From CALAED01 sp036378315 (lineage in GTDB: Bacteria > Actinomycetota > Actinomycetes > Streptosporangiales > Streptosporangiaceae), in assembly GCA_036378315.1 (NCBI GenBank), contig DASUWU010000112.1, positions 1 through 64,000 of the forward strand: 64,000 nt of DNA, read 5' to 3'. Under the pieces are notes generated by a model that was not told where the DNA came from, did no database searches, and was given only the letters and a program-made list of their open reading frames with translations. A program made the translations under genes and the position numbers. Shown in pieces: positions 27,094-35,474 of the stretch (position 1 is the stretch's first letter; each line of letters begins with the position of its first letter).

Positions 27094-27181
27094 CGGGCAA
27101 TTATTTACAAAATGTCCGGTTACGGTCGCCAATGATCTTCACTTTGCGGTATGTCAAGCAAGCCATGAGAAACTCGATTCC

Positions 27182-30091
27182 GTGACGCCTCCCAACCGCA
27201 CCCCATTTGTCGGCCGGCAGCAATCACTAGACACATTCGAGCGGGCACTCGACGCGACAATGGGCGGATCGTTCCAGTTCCTGAACCTGGTGGGAGAGCC
27301 GGGCGTGGGAAAGACCCGGCTACTGGAAGAACTCGCGGTCGCGGCACAGCGACGCGGATTGTGCACTATGAGTGGCCGCGCCACCGAATTTGAGCAGGAA
27401 TTGCCGTTCGGGGTCATCATCGATGCGCTCGACGACCATCTGGAGGCACACTCCGACCAGTTGTCGGAAGACCTCGGCCCGGCGGCGGTCAAGCTGCTCG
27501 CCGGCGTATTCCCCGGGCTGGCTCACACGCTGTCCGACGACCATCGGCCGGACGCCAACCTGAGCGCGCTCGAACGCTACCGGGTGCACCGGGCGATCCG
27601 GCAGCTGCTCGACGAGCTGGCCGTTCCCTCCGGGCTCGTGCTGCTCCTTGACGACCTTCACTGGGCCGACGACGGTTCGACGGAGCTGCTCGACCATCTC
27701 GTCCGCCATCCGCCGTTCCGGCCGGTTCTGATCGCGATCGCCTACCGCCCGGCCCAGGCCGGGCCGAGGCTGGCGGCGGCCGTCGAGAACGCGCGCGAGC
27801 ACCGACACGAGATCCCGGTCGGCCCGCTCACCCAGGCCGAGACTCGTGAGTTCCTCGGCACCGACGTGGATCGGTCGTACGCCGGCATCCTCTACCGGGC
27901 CAGCGGCGGCGTGCCGCTCTTTCTGGAGGCGCTGGCCCGGATGGGGCGCGACGCGCCCGTCGCCCGGCAGCGCGGCGGCGACACCGGCCACGACGTCCCC
28001 TCCGACCTCGCCGCGCTGCCGGCGGCGGTCCGCCGGGCGCTGCAGGCGGAGCTGACCGGCCTGTCGGCGACCGCGCTGCTCGTGGCCAGGGCCGCCGCGG
28101 TGACCGCGGACGAGTTCGAACCCGCACTGGCCGCGGTCGCCGCCGAGGTGCCCCTCACGGTGGCGCTCGATGCGCTCAACGAGGCCGTGGCACGCGATGT
28201 CGTCCGGCCTACGGCCGCGGGCCGGTTCCGGTTCCGGCACCCTCTCGTCCGGCACGCGGCGTACGTCTCCGCGCCCGCCGGTTGGCGGGTCGCCGCGCAC
28301 GCCCGCGTCGCCGAACGGCTCGCCGCGCTCGGCGCGCCTGCGACGTGGCGGGCCCACCACGTGGAACGATCCGGCCGCTTCGGCGACGAGTCCGCCATCG
28401 CCACCCTGGTCGAGGCCGCCCGCGAGGTCGCCGGGCGGGCGCCCGTCAGCGCGGGGCACTGGCTCGAGGCGGCGCTGCGGTTGGCGCCCGCCGGCCATTG
28501 TGAGCGCCTCGACCTGATGCTGGAGCTGGCGACGGTCCGGACGACGAGCGGCGACGCGGTGGCCGGCAGGGAGATGGCGCGCGAGACGCTCCGGCTGCTG
28601 GCGCACGACGACCATCTCCGGCGGGCCAGGGCGGCCAGGATCTGCGCGCTGGCCGAACGGAGACTCGACCGCTTCCGGGAGGCGCACGCCCTCATCATGA
28701 ACGAACTGCGCCTGATGCCCGACCCGAAGTCGGAGGCCGCCGCGACCCTGAGGCTTCGGCTGGCGTCAGAGAGCCTGCTCCGCAGCCGGTTCCGCGCCGC
28801 GCAGGCCGAGCTGGACCTCCTGCCTGACGACGCACCGGGGTGGCCGCCCGCCCTGTCGCTGGCGATCGCGGCCATGCGCCCGATGGCGGCCCTGGCCGGG
28901 CGCAGGATCGACGCCGCGCTCGACTACATCGAGATCGCGGAACAGCGCCTCGACTCGGCGCCGGACGAGCATCTCGCCGCCTGGCTCGAGGCCGTCGCCT
29001 GGCTGTCGTGGACCGAGCTGATGATGGGTCGCTATCGCGAGGCCCACCGGTACTTCGACCGGGCCATCACCGTGGGCCGGGCCACCGGTCAGGGGTTCAT
29101 CGCGGCGATGCTGCTGGCCGGGCAGGCCCGTACGCTGACCGTGCTCGGCCGGCTGGCCGAGGCGGCGGCCCTCGCCGAGCAGGCCGATGAGGCGCCCCAC
29201 ATGCTCGGCGTCCAGGAGCGCGTCTTCGTGGCCACCCAGCGGTGCCTCGTGGCGAGCTGGTCGGGCGACGACGAGGCCGCGCTGCGGTTCGGCGAACAGG
29301 CGGTACGCGCCGCCGCCGACTTCGACGAGTGGTGGAGCGCCTTCGCGCACTACTCCCGCGGCACCGCGCTGGTCAACGGCGGCCAGGTGGACGAGGGCGT
29401 CACGGAGCTGCTTGTGGCCTGTCCCGAGATCAGGCGGTCCAGGCTCGATCCGGCCGGCATGCTGTCGTGCTGCGAGATGATGGTCCAGATCGAGGCGGGG
29501 CGTGGGAACCGGGTCGAGGCGCGGACGTGGGCCGACCGCGCCGACCGGCTGGCCCACCCCGCGCTGGTGGCCAGCGCCGCGCACGCGCGGCTGGCGCGGG
29601 CGCACCTGACGCGGATCACCGATGCCGCGGCCGCCGCGGCCGCCGCCGTGGAGGCCGCCGGCCTCCTCGAGGCCGCCGGCATGGTGATCGACATGGGCCG
29701 CGCCCGGATGACCGCCGGGCTGGCGTACGCGGACGCCGGCGACCGCGACCGCGCGGGAACGGAGCTCCAGGCCGCCGCCGAGGTCTTCGCCTCGTGCGGG
29801 GCGCGCAAGCTCCACGCCCAGGCGCAGCGCGAGCAACGCCGCATCGGCGCACGCGTCCCCGGGCGGCGCGGTCGCGCGTACGGCGCCGGCCAGACCGGCC
29901 TGTCCAAGCGCGAGCTCGAGGTGGCCAGGCTGGTCGTCGCCGGGCGCACCAACCAGCAGATCGCCGAGCTGCTGTTCCTCAGCGTGCGCACGGTCGAGTC
30001 CCACCTGTCGCACATCTTCGCCAAGCTCGATGTGACGTCCAGGGTCGGCATCGTGCACGCGCTTACCCAACGCGACGCGGACGACTTATGA
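27182..30091 (+). CDS. Large ATP-binding LuxR-family regulator (LAL), paralogue 1
   Basis: A 969-residue LAL regulator. The N-terminal AAA-type ATPase has FVGRQQSLDTFERAL, Walker A GEPGVGKTRLLEE and Walker B LVLLLDDLHWADDG. A long helical TPR-like middle follows. The C-terminal LuxR helix-turn-helix is GLSKRELEVARLVVAGRTNQQIAELLFLSVRTVE. Such proteins activate secondary metabolism or sugar-use genes in actinomycetes. It is clearly paralogous to the regulator at 55711: both share the GRQ...GGxFQFL.LVGEPGxGKTRLL opening and the same domain plan. The GTG start at 27182 lies 88 bp after hrpA. Confidence 0.93.
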   Translation: MTPPNRTPFVGRQQSLDTFERALDATMGGSFQFLNLVGEPGVGKTRLLEELAVAAQRRGLCTMSGRATEFEQELPFGVIIDALDDHLEAHSDQLSEDLGPAAVKLLAGVFPGLAHTLSDDHRPDANLSALERYRVHRAIRQLLDELAVPSGLVLLLDDLHWADDGSTELLDHLVRHPPFRPVLIAIAYRPAQAGPRLAAAVENAREHRHEIPVGPLTQAETREFLGTDVDRSYAGILYRASGGVPLFLEALARMGRDAPVARQRGGDTGHDVPSDLAALPAAVRRALQAELTGLSATALLVARAAAVTADEFEPALAAVAAEVPLTVALDALNEAVARDVVRPTAAGRFRFRHPLVRHAAYVSAPAGWRVAAHARVAERLAALGAPATWRAHHVERSGRFGDESAIATLVEAAREVAGRAPVSAGHWLEAALRLAPAGHCERLDLMLELATVRTTSGDAVAGREMARETLRLLAHDDHLRRARAARICALAERRLDRFREAHALIMNELRLMPDPKSEAAATLRLRLASESLLRSRFRAAQAELDLLPDDAPGWPPALSLAIAAMRPMAALAGRRIDAALDYIEIAEQRLDSAPDEHLAAWLEAVAWLSWTELMMGRYREAHRYFDRAITVGRATGQGFIAAMLLAGQARTLTVLGRLAEAAALAEQADEAPHMLGVQERVFVATQRCLVASWSGDDEAALRFGEQAVRAAADFDEWWSAFAHYSRGTALVNGGQVDEGVTELLVACPEIRRSRLDPAGMLSCCEMMVQIEAGRGNRVEARTWADRADRLAHPALVASAAHARLARAHLTRITDAAAAAAAAVEAAGLLEAAGMVIDMGRARMTAGLAYADAGDRDRAGTELQAAAEVFASCGARKLHAQAQREQRRIGARVPGRRGRAYGAGQTGLSKRELEVARLVVAGRTNQQIAELLFLSVRTVESHLSHIFAKLDVTSRVGIVHALTQRDADDL

Positions 30092-30137
30092 CCCGGCGCG
30101 CGGATCGGCCATTCGTCCCCTAGTGTTTACCGGCGGA

Positions 30138-30157
30138 ATGCCGCAAACTTGCGGCAT
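30138..30157. promoter_or_regulatory. Inverted repeat ATGCCGCAA-AC-TTGCGGCAT
   Basis: A perfect 9-bp inverted repeat with a 2-bp spacer, overlapping the possible start of the histidine kinase gene. It may be an operator for the adjacent LuxR/NarL-type regulators. Its position argues against starts upstream of 30156. Confidence 0.5.
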
Positions 30158-31394
30158 GCATCCTGACACCGTCGTCATGGACGCCGAGCGGCCGGGCATC
30201 GCGTCGGTCGGCGATCCTGAGCTGGGTCCTGAACCGGTCCCGGACGTGGAGGACGGTTCGAAGGTGCGCTGGGACGCGCTCTACGGGGCCGTCCTCTTGT
30301 CCGCGGTGCTGCTGATCGTGTCCAGCCCATTTCCGGTGACGCCCCGAATTATCGCGGTCGCCGCCCTGCTCACGATGGTGCCGTGGTACATCGTGTTCAT
30401 ACGCCCGCATTTCTTCCCGTGCGGGTCCGGGAAATTGTCTTCGCTCGCCGTCGTGCTCGTCTTGTTCGCGGTGGCGCAGAGCCAGAATCCCTATACCTGG
30501 TTTTTGGCGTTCGGGCTGTGCCCGCTGGCCTTTCACGTCGTCCCGTTCCGCTCCGCGATGACCATCGCGGTCAGCGCCAACGTCATCGCCGGGGCGCTCA
30601 CGCTGCCCCGGATGACGGGCGAGCTGACGCAGGCGATGATGCCGGTCGCCTTCGCCGGGTTCGGCATCGTGATGTCGATCGGCTACGGGAGCTGGTTCCA
30701 GCAGATCATGCGGCAGAGCGCGGAGCGCGCCGCCCTCATCGCGCGCCTGGCGGCGACCCGCTCCGACCTGGCCGAGGTCAGCCACGCGGCCGGCGTGCTC
30801 GCCGAGCGGCAGCGGCTGGCCAGCGACATCCATGACACCCTGGCGCAGGCGTTCACCAGCCTGGTCATGCTGACCGAGGCCATCGACCTCGACGCGGGCG
30901 ATATCCCGGTCGGGATCCGCCGCCAGCTGCGGCTCATCGCCCGTACCGCCCGCGACGGCCTGACCGAGGCGCGCGCGCTGGTGACCGCGCTGACCCCTCC
31001 GCAGCTGCGGCAGGGAAACCTCGACGACGTGCTGCGCGAGCTGACCGAACGGATCGGCGCCGAGCTGATGCTGTGCGCGCGCTTCGAGACGGTCGGCCCG
31101 GCGCGGCCGCTGCCCGCCGACATCGAGGTCGTCATGCTGCGCGTCGGCCAGGAGGCGCTGGCGAACGTCCGTAAGCACGCCAAGGCGAGCGAGGTCGAGG
31201 TCAGGCTGTCCTACGACGCGGAAGCGGTACGGCTGGAGGTCACCGACAACGGGATCGGCTTCGATCCGGTCGCGGTCAACGGCGGATTCGGCCTGCGCGG
31301 CATGCGGGACCGGTTGAAAGACGTCGCCGGCCAGGTCGGGGTCGCCAGCTCGCCCGGCGGTGGGACGACCATCCGCGCGACGGTGCCCGCATGA
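30156..31394 (+). CDS. Two-component sensor histidine kinase, HisKA_3 (NarL-partner) type
   Basis: A membrane kinase of about 412 residues. Five or six hydrophobic segments occupy the N-terminal half (LYGAVLLSAVLLIVSS through GFGIVMSIGYGSWF). A dimerisation/phosphoacceptor region follows (AERQRLASDIHDTLAQ; the phosphorylated His codon is at 30831). Then comes an HATPase domain with EALANVRKHAKA, VTDNGIGFD and GGFGLRGMRDR. There is no recognisable periplasmic sensor domain, so the signal may be sensed in the membrane. The start is uncertain: GTG 30123, ATG 30156 or GTG 30264 (the last with GGAGGA upstream) are all in frame. The stop overlaps the response-regulator start by ATGA, so the two are co-translated. 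Confidence 0.9.
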   Translation: MHPDTVVMDAERPGIASVGDPELGPEPVPDVEDGSKVRWDALYGAVLLSAVLLIVSSPFPVTPRIIAVAALLTMVPWYIVFIRPHFFPCGSGKLSSLAVVLVLFAVAQSQNPYTWFLAFGLCPLAFHVVPFRSAMTIAVSANVIAGALTLPRMTGELTQAMMPVAFAGFGIVMSIGYGSWFQQIMRQSAERAALIARLAATRSDLAEVSHAAGVLAERQRLASDIHDTLAQAFTSLVMLTEAIDLDAGDIPVGIRRQLRLIARTARDGLTEARALVTALTPPQLRQGNLDDVLRELTERIGAELMLCARFETVGPARPLPADIEVVMLRVGQEALANVRKHAKASEVEVRLSYDAEAVRLEVTDNGIGFDPVAVNGGFGLRGMRDRLKDVAGQVGVASSPGGGTTIRATVPA

Positions 31395-32035
31395 CCGACG
31401 CCGGGCCGATCCGGGTGCTGCTGGCCGACGATCATCCCATCGTGCGCGAGGGACTGCGCACCATCCTCACCACCGAACCGGGTCTTCGGCTGGTGGGCGA
31501 GGCGGCGTCGGGCGACGAGGCCGTGGCCCTCGCCCGGTCGCTTCGGCCTGACGTCGTCCTCATGGATCTGCGGATGCCCGGCGGCGACGGCGTCGAGGCC
31601 ACCAAGCGCATTCTCGACGAGCTGCCGGCCATCCGGATCCTGGTGCTGACGACGTACGACACCGACTCGGACATCCTCCGCGCGATCGGGGCCGGCGCGA
31701 CCGGTTACATGCTCAAGGACTCCTCGCGGGCCGATCTCGTCCGCGCCATCCGCGCCGCCGGCAAAGGAGAGACCGTGCTCGCGCCTTCGGTCGCCGACCA
31801 CCTGGTCGCGAGCACCCGGCGGCCGCGGCAGACCCCCCTGTCGGCCCGGGAGGTGGAGGTGCTCGGCCTGGTCGCGCGCGGGCTCACCAACGGCGAGATC
31901 GGCCAGCGACTGGTCATCAGCCAGGCCACGGTCAAGACCCACCTGCTGCGGGCCTTCACCAAGCTGGGGGTCTCCGACCGCACGGCCGCGGTCACCGTCG
32001 CCATCGAGCGCGGCATCCTCGCCGCCCGCGGCTGA
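31391..32035 (+). CDS. NarL-family response regulator
   Basis: A 214-residue response regulator. The receiver domain has VLLADDHPIVREGL, the phosphoacceptor Asp59 in VVLMDLRMPGGDG and the conserved Lys in GYMLKDS. The LuxR-type helix-turn-helix is PLSAREVEVLGLVARGLTNGEIGQRLVISQATVKTH. It overlaps the kinase gene by 4 bp and is its partner. Targets cannot be told. The adjacent inverted repeat at 30138 is a candidate autoregulatory site. Confidence 0.95.
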   Translation: MTDAGPIRVLLADDHPIVREGLRTILTTEPGLRLVGEAASGDEAVALARSLRPDVVLMDLRMPGGDGVEATKRILDELPAIRILVLTTYDTDSDILRAIGAGATGYMLKDSSRADLVRAIRAAGKGETVLAPSVADHLVASTRRPRQTPLSAREVEVLGLVARGLTNGEIGQRLVISQATVKTHLLRAFTKLGVSDRTAAVTVAIERGILAARG

Positions 32036-32050
32036 CCCGCCGGCCCCGAG

Positions 32051-32104
32051 TCCGCCGGCGTCTCCTAGTCCGCCGGCGTCTCCTAGTCCGCCGGCGTCTC
32101 CTCG
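32051..32104. repeat. Three tandem 18-bp repeats at the 3' end of the kinase-like gene
   Basis: The unit TCCGCCGGCGTCTCCTAG occurs three times head to tail, the third with one change. On the minus strand each unit encodes ETPAD plus a TAG stop, so the last codons and stop of the kinase-like gene have been triplicated downstream. Confidence 0.8.
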
Positions 32105-32814
32105 TCCGCGTCTCCCGCGGCGGCGGGCAGAACGGACAGCATGCGTTCGATCCGCAGAGCCTCCTCCGGGAAGAGCGACGGGTCGGTGAGGCGGCGCCCG
32201 GCGACGGCACGCAGTTGGGAGTCGACAGCCGCCGGTCCGGCCGCCCAGCGGAAGAACGAGGCGAACGGGGCCTGGCCCGCCCTGGCCAGCAGCCGGTGCG
32301 GCGCCGGTCCTGTGACGCTGCTGGTGACGAGGAGCAGGTAGGTGTGCGCGAGGTCGGCCGCGGCCGGGCCGCGGGCCGCGCCCTGCCAGTCGATGATCAC
32401 TGGCCCGGTGCTCGAAAGGATGACGTTCCCCGGGTGCAGGTCGAGGTGGAGGAGGGTGTCGCCGGCGCCGAACGGGGCCGGCAGCTCGGGCGGGGCTGGC
32501 ACCCGGTGGACGAGCCGATGGAGCTCGACCAGGGTGCGGGCGTGCGAGAGCAGCCGCCAGGGGCGGCGGGTGAGGTCGGCCAGCATGGTCCGGCCCCGTA
32601 CCAGTTCCAGGGTCATGTCGGGCCCGTCGACGTCGTGGACCGCGGGGACCGGGACGCCCCGGGACCGGGCCAGCCGCATCACGTCCGCTTCCCAGGAGGG
32701 CATCCGCCCGGCGTCGCGGTAGCGGCGCAGCACCCGATCGGGCCCGAGCTCGTACACGTCGTTGTACCGGCCGGAGGCCACCAGCCGTCCCGGCTCAACC
32801 TCGTGGGTCACGGT
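32083..32814 (-). CDS. Aminoglycoside-phosphotransferase-like (APH superfamily) kinase
   Basis: A small kinase-fold protein of 243 residues. It has LVASGRYNDVYELGPDRVLRRY (nucleotide loop and Lys-equivalent strand), the catalytic Brenner motif LLHLDLHPGNVI, and VIIDWQGAARG carrying the metal-binding Asp. It is more likely a metabolite or small-molecule kinase than a proven antibiotic-resistance enzyme. GTG 32814 was chosen because GGGGGA precedes it; the longer frame to 32868 runs into the upstream gene. The start overlaps the stop of the membrane-protein gene by 20 bp, so the two are translationally coupled. Confidence 0.8.
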   Translation of the reverse strand, partial: TVTHEVEPGRLVASGRYNDVYELGPDRVLRRYRDAGRMPSWEADVMRLARSRGVPVPAVHDVDGPDMTLELVRGRTMLADLTRRPWRLLSHARTLVELHRLVHRVPAPPELPAPFGAGDTLLHLDLHPGNVILSSTGPVIIDWQGAARGPAAADLAHTYLLLVTSSVTGPAPHRLLARAGQAPFASFFRWAAGPAAVDSQLRAVAGRRLTDPSLFPEEALRIERMLSVLPAAAGDADEETPAD

Positions 32815-33355
32815 GTCCCCCGTCGGCCATCGCCCGCAGCGCGATGACGGGGGTGACAAGGGCGCCAAGACCGATGGCGAACGCCACCTTGAAGACCACG
32901 AACGCGGGGGCGCTCAGCGCGTCGAAGCGCAGCGCGACGACCACACCGATCGCCGGCGGCCCGAGCATGAACGTGGTGACCGCTCCGAGAACCAGACCGC
33001 GGCGCAGCCGGCCGGCCGGAAGGCGGTCGAGCGGGGAATGCGCGACCCCCGGCCAGGTGAGCGGGGCCAGCCGGCCGCGCCGCAGCTCGAGCCAGACCGA
33101 CGTGGTGCAGATCAGGCAGGTGATCAGCGGCAGCGTGAACAGCGTGCCGACCATGTCGGCGATGATGCTCGGCCCGCCGAGCAGCGGCGTGGACCAGACG
33201 GGAACGGTGTCCACGCCGATGACGCTGACCGTGGCGATCCCGGCGTTCAGCAGCAGGTTGACGCAGGCGGTCACGCCGACGGCGTTGATCAGGATCCACC
33301 GGCGATGCGCGCCGGGCACGGCGCGGACTCCCCGCCGCACGTCGCTCACGACCAC
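32795..33355 (-). CDS. Four-helix integral membrane protein of unknown function
   Basis: A predicted membrane protein of about 186 residues with four hydrophobic segments (ILINAVGVTACVNLLLNAGIATVSVIG; IIADMVGTLFTLPLITCLICTTSVW; LVLGAVTTFMLGPPAIGVVVAL; AFVVFKVAFAIGLGALVTPVIAL). I recognise no family. The GTG at 33355 follows AGGAGGGG; another GTG two codons on is possible. It overlaps the downstream kinase-like gene, suggesting a joint role. Confidence 0.75.
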   Translation of the reverse strand: MVVSDVRRGVRAVPGAHRRWILINAVGVTACVNLLLNAGIATVSVIGVDTVPVWSTPLLGGPSIIADMVGTLFTLPLITCLICTTSVWLELRRGRLAPLTWPGVAHSPLDRLPAGRLRRGLVLGAVTTFMLGPPAIGVVVALRFDALSAPAFVVFKVAFAIGLGALVTPVIALRAMADGGHRDPRG

Positions 33356-33417
33356 ATCCCCTCCTAGCCGGGAGCGGCGCTCCGGCGCCGCGGCACGCGA
33401 CACCACAATGAGCCGGT

Positions 33418-33624
33418 TCACCGCATCGTCATCGTTGCCGCGGACTCCGTCCGCTCCGTGCTCCTCGGCGCCGGCGCGGAAGGTGGTGCGGCACCGGACG
33501 TGGCGAGCCGAAGGTAATTATTTCGCTGCCTCAACCATATTCCCAGGATCGCTCCGGCCGTCCCGATCGGCACGATGAAGATGATTGCCACAAGCGCCCA
33601 GAGACCGGTCTGATTGACCAACAC
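33418..33624 (-). CDS. Small single-span membrane protein
   Basis: A 68-residue protein with one strong transmembrane helix near its start (LWALVAIIFIVPIGTAGAILGIWL), followed by a basic, Ala/Pro/Ser-rich tail. The start is GTG 33624 with GGAG upstream. It lies 62 bp before the four-helix membrane gene on the same strand and may begin that operon. Real but uncharacterised; the small size limits confidence. Confidence 0.5.
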   Translation of the reverse strand: MLVNQTGLWALVAIIFIVPIGTAGAILGIWLRQRNNYLRLATSGAAPPSAPAPRSTERTESAATMTMR

Positions 33625-33760
33625 CTCGCTACTCCGTTCCGGTCGATCCGTGAGTCCGGCGGTGTCGCCGTCGGTGATTCAATAATCTCCCTTTGCATGG
33701 TGGAGCGCGTCACCCAACCGGCTCGACTTCATGTCCACCAAATGGTTGACACGGGTGGGC

Positions 33761-33786
33761 ACACTGATTTTTTTCCGTATCAGTGT
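33761..33786. promoter_or_regulatory. Inverted repeat ACACTGAT-N10-ATCAGTGT upstream of the short LuxR gene
   Basis: A perfect 8-bp inverted repeat with a T-rich 10-bp spacer, just after a TTGACA at 33746-33751. The region 33625-33901 is otherwise non-coding and less G+C-rich than its surroundings. It is a likely regulated promoter for the gene at 33902. Confidence 0.5.
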
Positions 33787-33901
33787 TTACCCGGATGTCA
33801 GTACGGACCGGGGCCGATCATCGTAGACCCGAACTGGTCCGGGAGAGCCGCGGAACGTCAAGACGATGTTGCGTCAGGCTGGGGAACCACCGGAGGTAGC
33901 C

Positions 33902-34318
33902 GTGCGATTCGCCATCGTCACCGAATGCGATCACGACGCAGCCAAACTGTCCGCGGCGTTGAGCCATATACCCGAGGCCTCGGTCGTCGCCACGTTGACC
34001 GGGTTCAACGAGGTCAAGCGCCTGTGCGAGGATGGCGAGGTCGACTTCATCATGGCCGTGCCCGACGCTGTGGTCAAAGGTCAGGGCAACGCCCCCGCGC
34101 TTCTCGGCGCGGGCGGGCAAGGAGACCTCAGCCCCCGCGAACGAGAGGTGCTCGCGCTCCTGGGTAAGGGCCTGTCAAACCGGCAAATTTCCCACATCCT
34201 CGGCGTGACGGAGCGAACGACAAAGGCACACGTCGGCAATATCCTGAGCAAGCTCCGTCTCGAATCCAGGCTCCAGGCCGGCCTGCTGGCCAGAACCTAT
34301 CTGGAGGTCAGAGCCTGA
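33902..34318 (+). CDS. Short LuxR-type regulator with degenerate receiver
   Basis: A 138-residue protein. The N-terminal 75 or so residues look like a shortened receiver domain (VRFAIVTECDHDAAKLSAAL, EVDFIMAVPDAVV) but the usual phosphoacceptor Asp-x-x-MP motif is absent. A complete LuxR helix-turn-helix follows (DLSPREREVLALLGKGLSNRQISHILGVTERTTKAHV). It probably acts without phosphorylation. The GTG at 33902 has CGGAGG upstream. It is convergent with the ABC permease gene (11-bp overlap at the 3' ends), at the edge of the biosynthetic cluster, so it is a candidate pathway regulator. Confidence 0.82.
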   Translation: MRFAIVTECDHDAAKLSAALSHIPEASVVATLTGFNEVKRLCEDGEVDFIMAVPDAVVKGQGNAPALLGAGGQGDLSPREREVLALLGKGLSNRQISHILGVTERTTKAHVGNILSKLRLESRLQAGLLARTYLEVRA

Positions 34319-35474
34319 TTTTCCGCAGATATGCCGGAATTGCGATGGCCGTACTCGCGACGGCGAAAGCGGTGAGCACGGCCAGCGGCATCGCGATCGA
34401 GCCGATGTTCGCGCCAGGAACGCCCAACCGCAGGATGGCGTCCATCGCCCAGGCCAGCGGGAAGAAATGTCCGACCGTACGCAACCCGTCTCCCACTATG
34501 GCCAACGGCCACAGACATCCGCCCAGCATCCCGAACACGAGAATGATGGCCGGCCCCAGCACGAATGCCTGCTGCATGGAGTTCAGGACCGCCGCGAGAA
34601 TGAGGGCGAAGGCGGTCGCCGTCACCGTACACAAGCCGACCACCGCGAAGACCCCGGCCGGGGCTCCCCAGTGCACCTTGAACGCGAGCGCGCCCACCAC
34701 GACGATGACCGCGGCCTGGACGAGCCCGAGTATCAGCCGGCCAAGCCCCTCGCCCAAGGTGACGACCCATCCCCCCGTGGACGTGGACAGCACCCTGCGC
34801 CCGATGCCGAGCTGGCGGATGCCGACCAGCGCGGAGCCGCTGCCGACCACATTGAGGAAGATGAAGAGGACAAGGTTGCCAGGAGCCGTGTAGGCGACGC
34901 CGCCCAGCGCCACGGCGCTTTGTCCCCTCACCTGCTCGATGCGGACGCCCCCCGACTGCGACCTGACGACCTCCGCCGCGCGCCGGCTGGCCCGCCACGG
35001 GGCCACGTGACCCAGTTCGGTCGCATAGTGCGTCGAAAGAGCCACCGAGGTCACCCCGACCACATCGCGGTTGACCGCCTGCCGTACCGCGGCGGGCACG
35101 AACTCCTCGCGCTCGACGATGAACGCGATCCGCACGTCGCGCCCCCCGGTCAACGCCGCGTCGAAGCCCGCCGGTATCAGCACGCCCGCCGTCACGTTCT
35201 CCCTCCGCACGGCGGCCTTCAGCTCGGACGCGTCGCGGTATTCGCGCAGCCTGACGACCGGATCACGGGAGAGGAGCCCCACGAGCTGGTCGGCCCACGG
35301 TCCGCCGTCCTCCACCACGATGCCGAGCGGCCGGCTGCCGTCCGGTGCCATGACCATGCCGATGACGCCGATGATGGCGAAGGGCAGGATCAGCATGAAG
35401 AAGGCGACGACCTTGTCACGCATCGGGTAGCGCAGGATGTTCCACGCCACGTAAATGATCTTGAGCGCGGTCAC
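34308..35474 (-). CDS. ABC-2 type exporter permease, subunit 2
   Basis: A 388-residue permease of the ABC-2 class: one N-terminal helix (VVAFFMLILPFAIIGVIGMVM), a large extracytoplasmic domain, then five C-terminal helices (LVLFIFLNVVGSG, LILGLVQAAVIVVVGALAF, AFVLGPAIILVFGMLGGCLWPLAI). Start GTG 35474 overlaps the stop of the upstream permease gene by GTGA. Together with the preceding permease and ATPase genes it forms a heterodimeric exporter, likely for the product of the adjacent polyketide cluster. Confidence 0.88.
   Translation of the reverse strand: MTALKIIYVAWNILRYPMRDKVVAFFMLILPFAIIGVIGMVMAPDGSRPLGIVVEDGGPWADQLVGLLSRDPVVRLREYRDASELKAAVRRENVTAGVLIPAGFDAALTGGRDVRIAFIVEREEFVPAAVRQAVNRDVVGVTSVALSTHYATELGHVAPWRASRRAAEVVRSQSGGVRIEQVRGQSAVALGGVAYTAPGNLVLFIFLNVVGSGSALVGIRQLGIGRRVLSTSTGGWVVTLGEGLGRLILGLVQAAVIVVVGALAFKVHWGAPAGVFAVVGLCTVTATAFALILAAVLNSMQQAFVLGPAIILVFGMLGGCLWPLAIVGDGLRTVGHFFPLAWAMDAILRLGVPGANIGSIAMPLAVLTAFAVASTAIAIPAYLRKIRL

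Noticed and set aside
22906..27132. 1408-codon open frame on the minus strand
   Set aside because: It is antisense to hrpA, low in recognisable motifs and rich in Arg/Gly/Gln. It reflects third-position G+C bias opposite a real gene.
32083..32814. Antibiotic-resistance gene (aminoglycoside phosphotransferase)
   Set aside because: Only the superfamily kinase motifs are visible. No residue pattern shows aminoglycoside specificity, and it is coupled to an unknown membrane protein.
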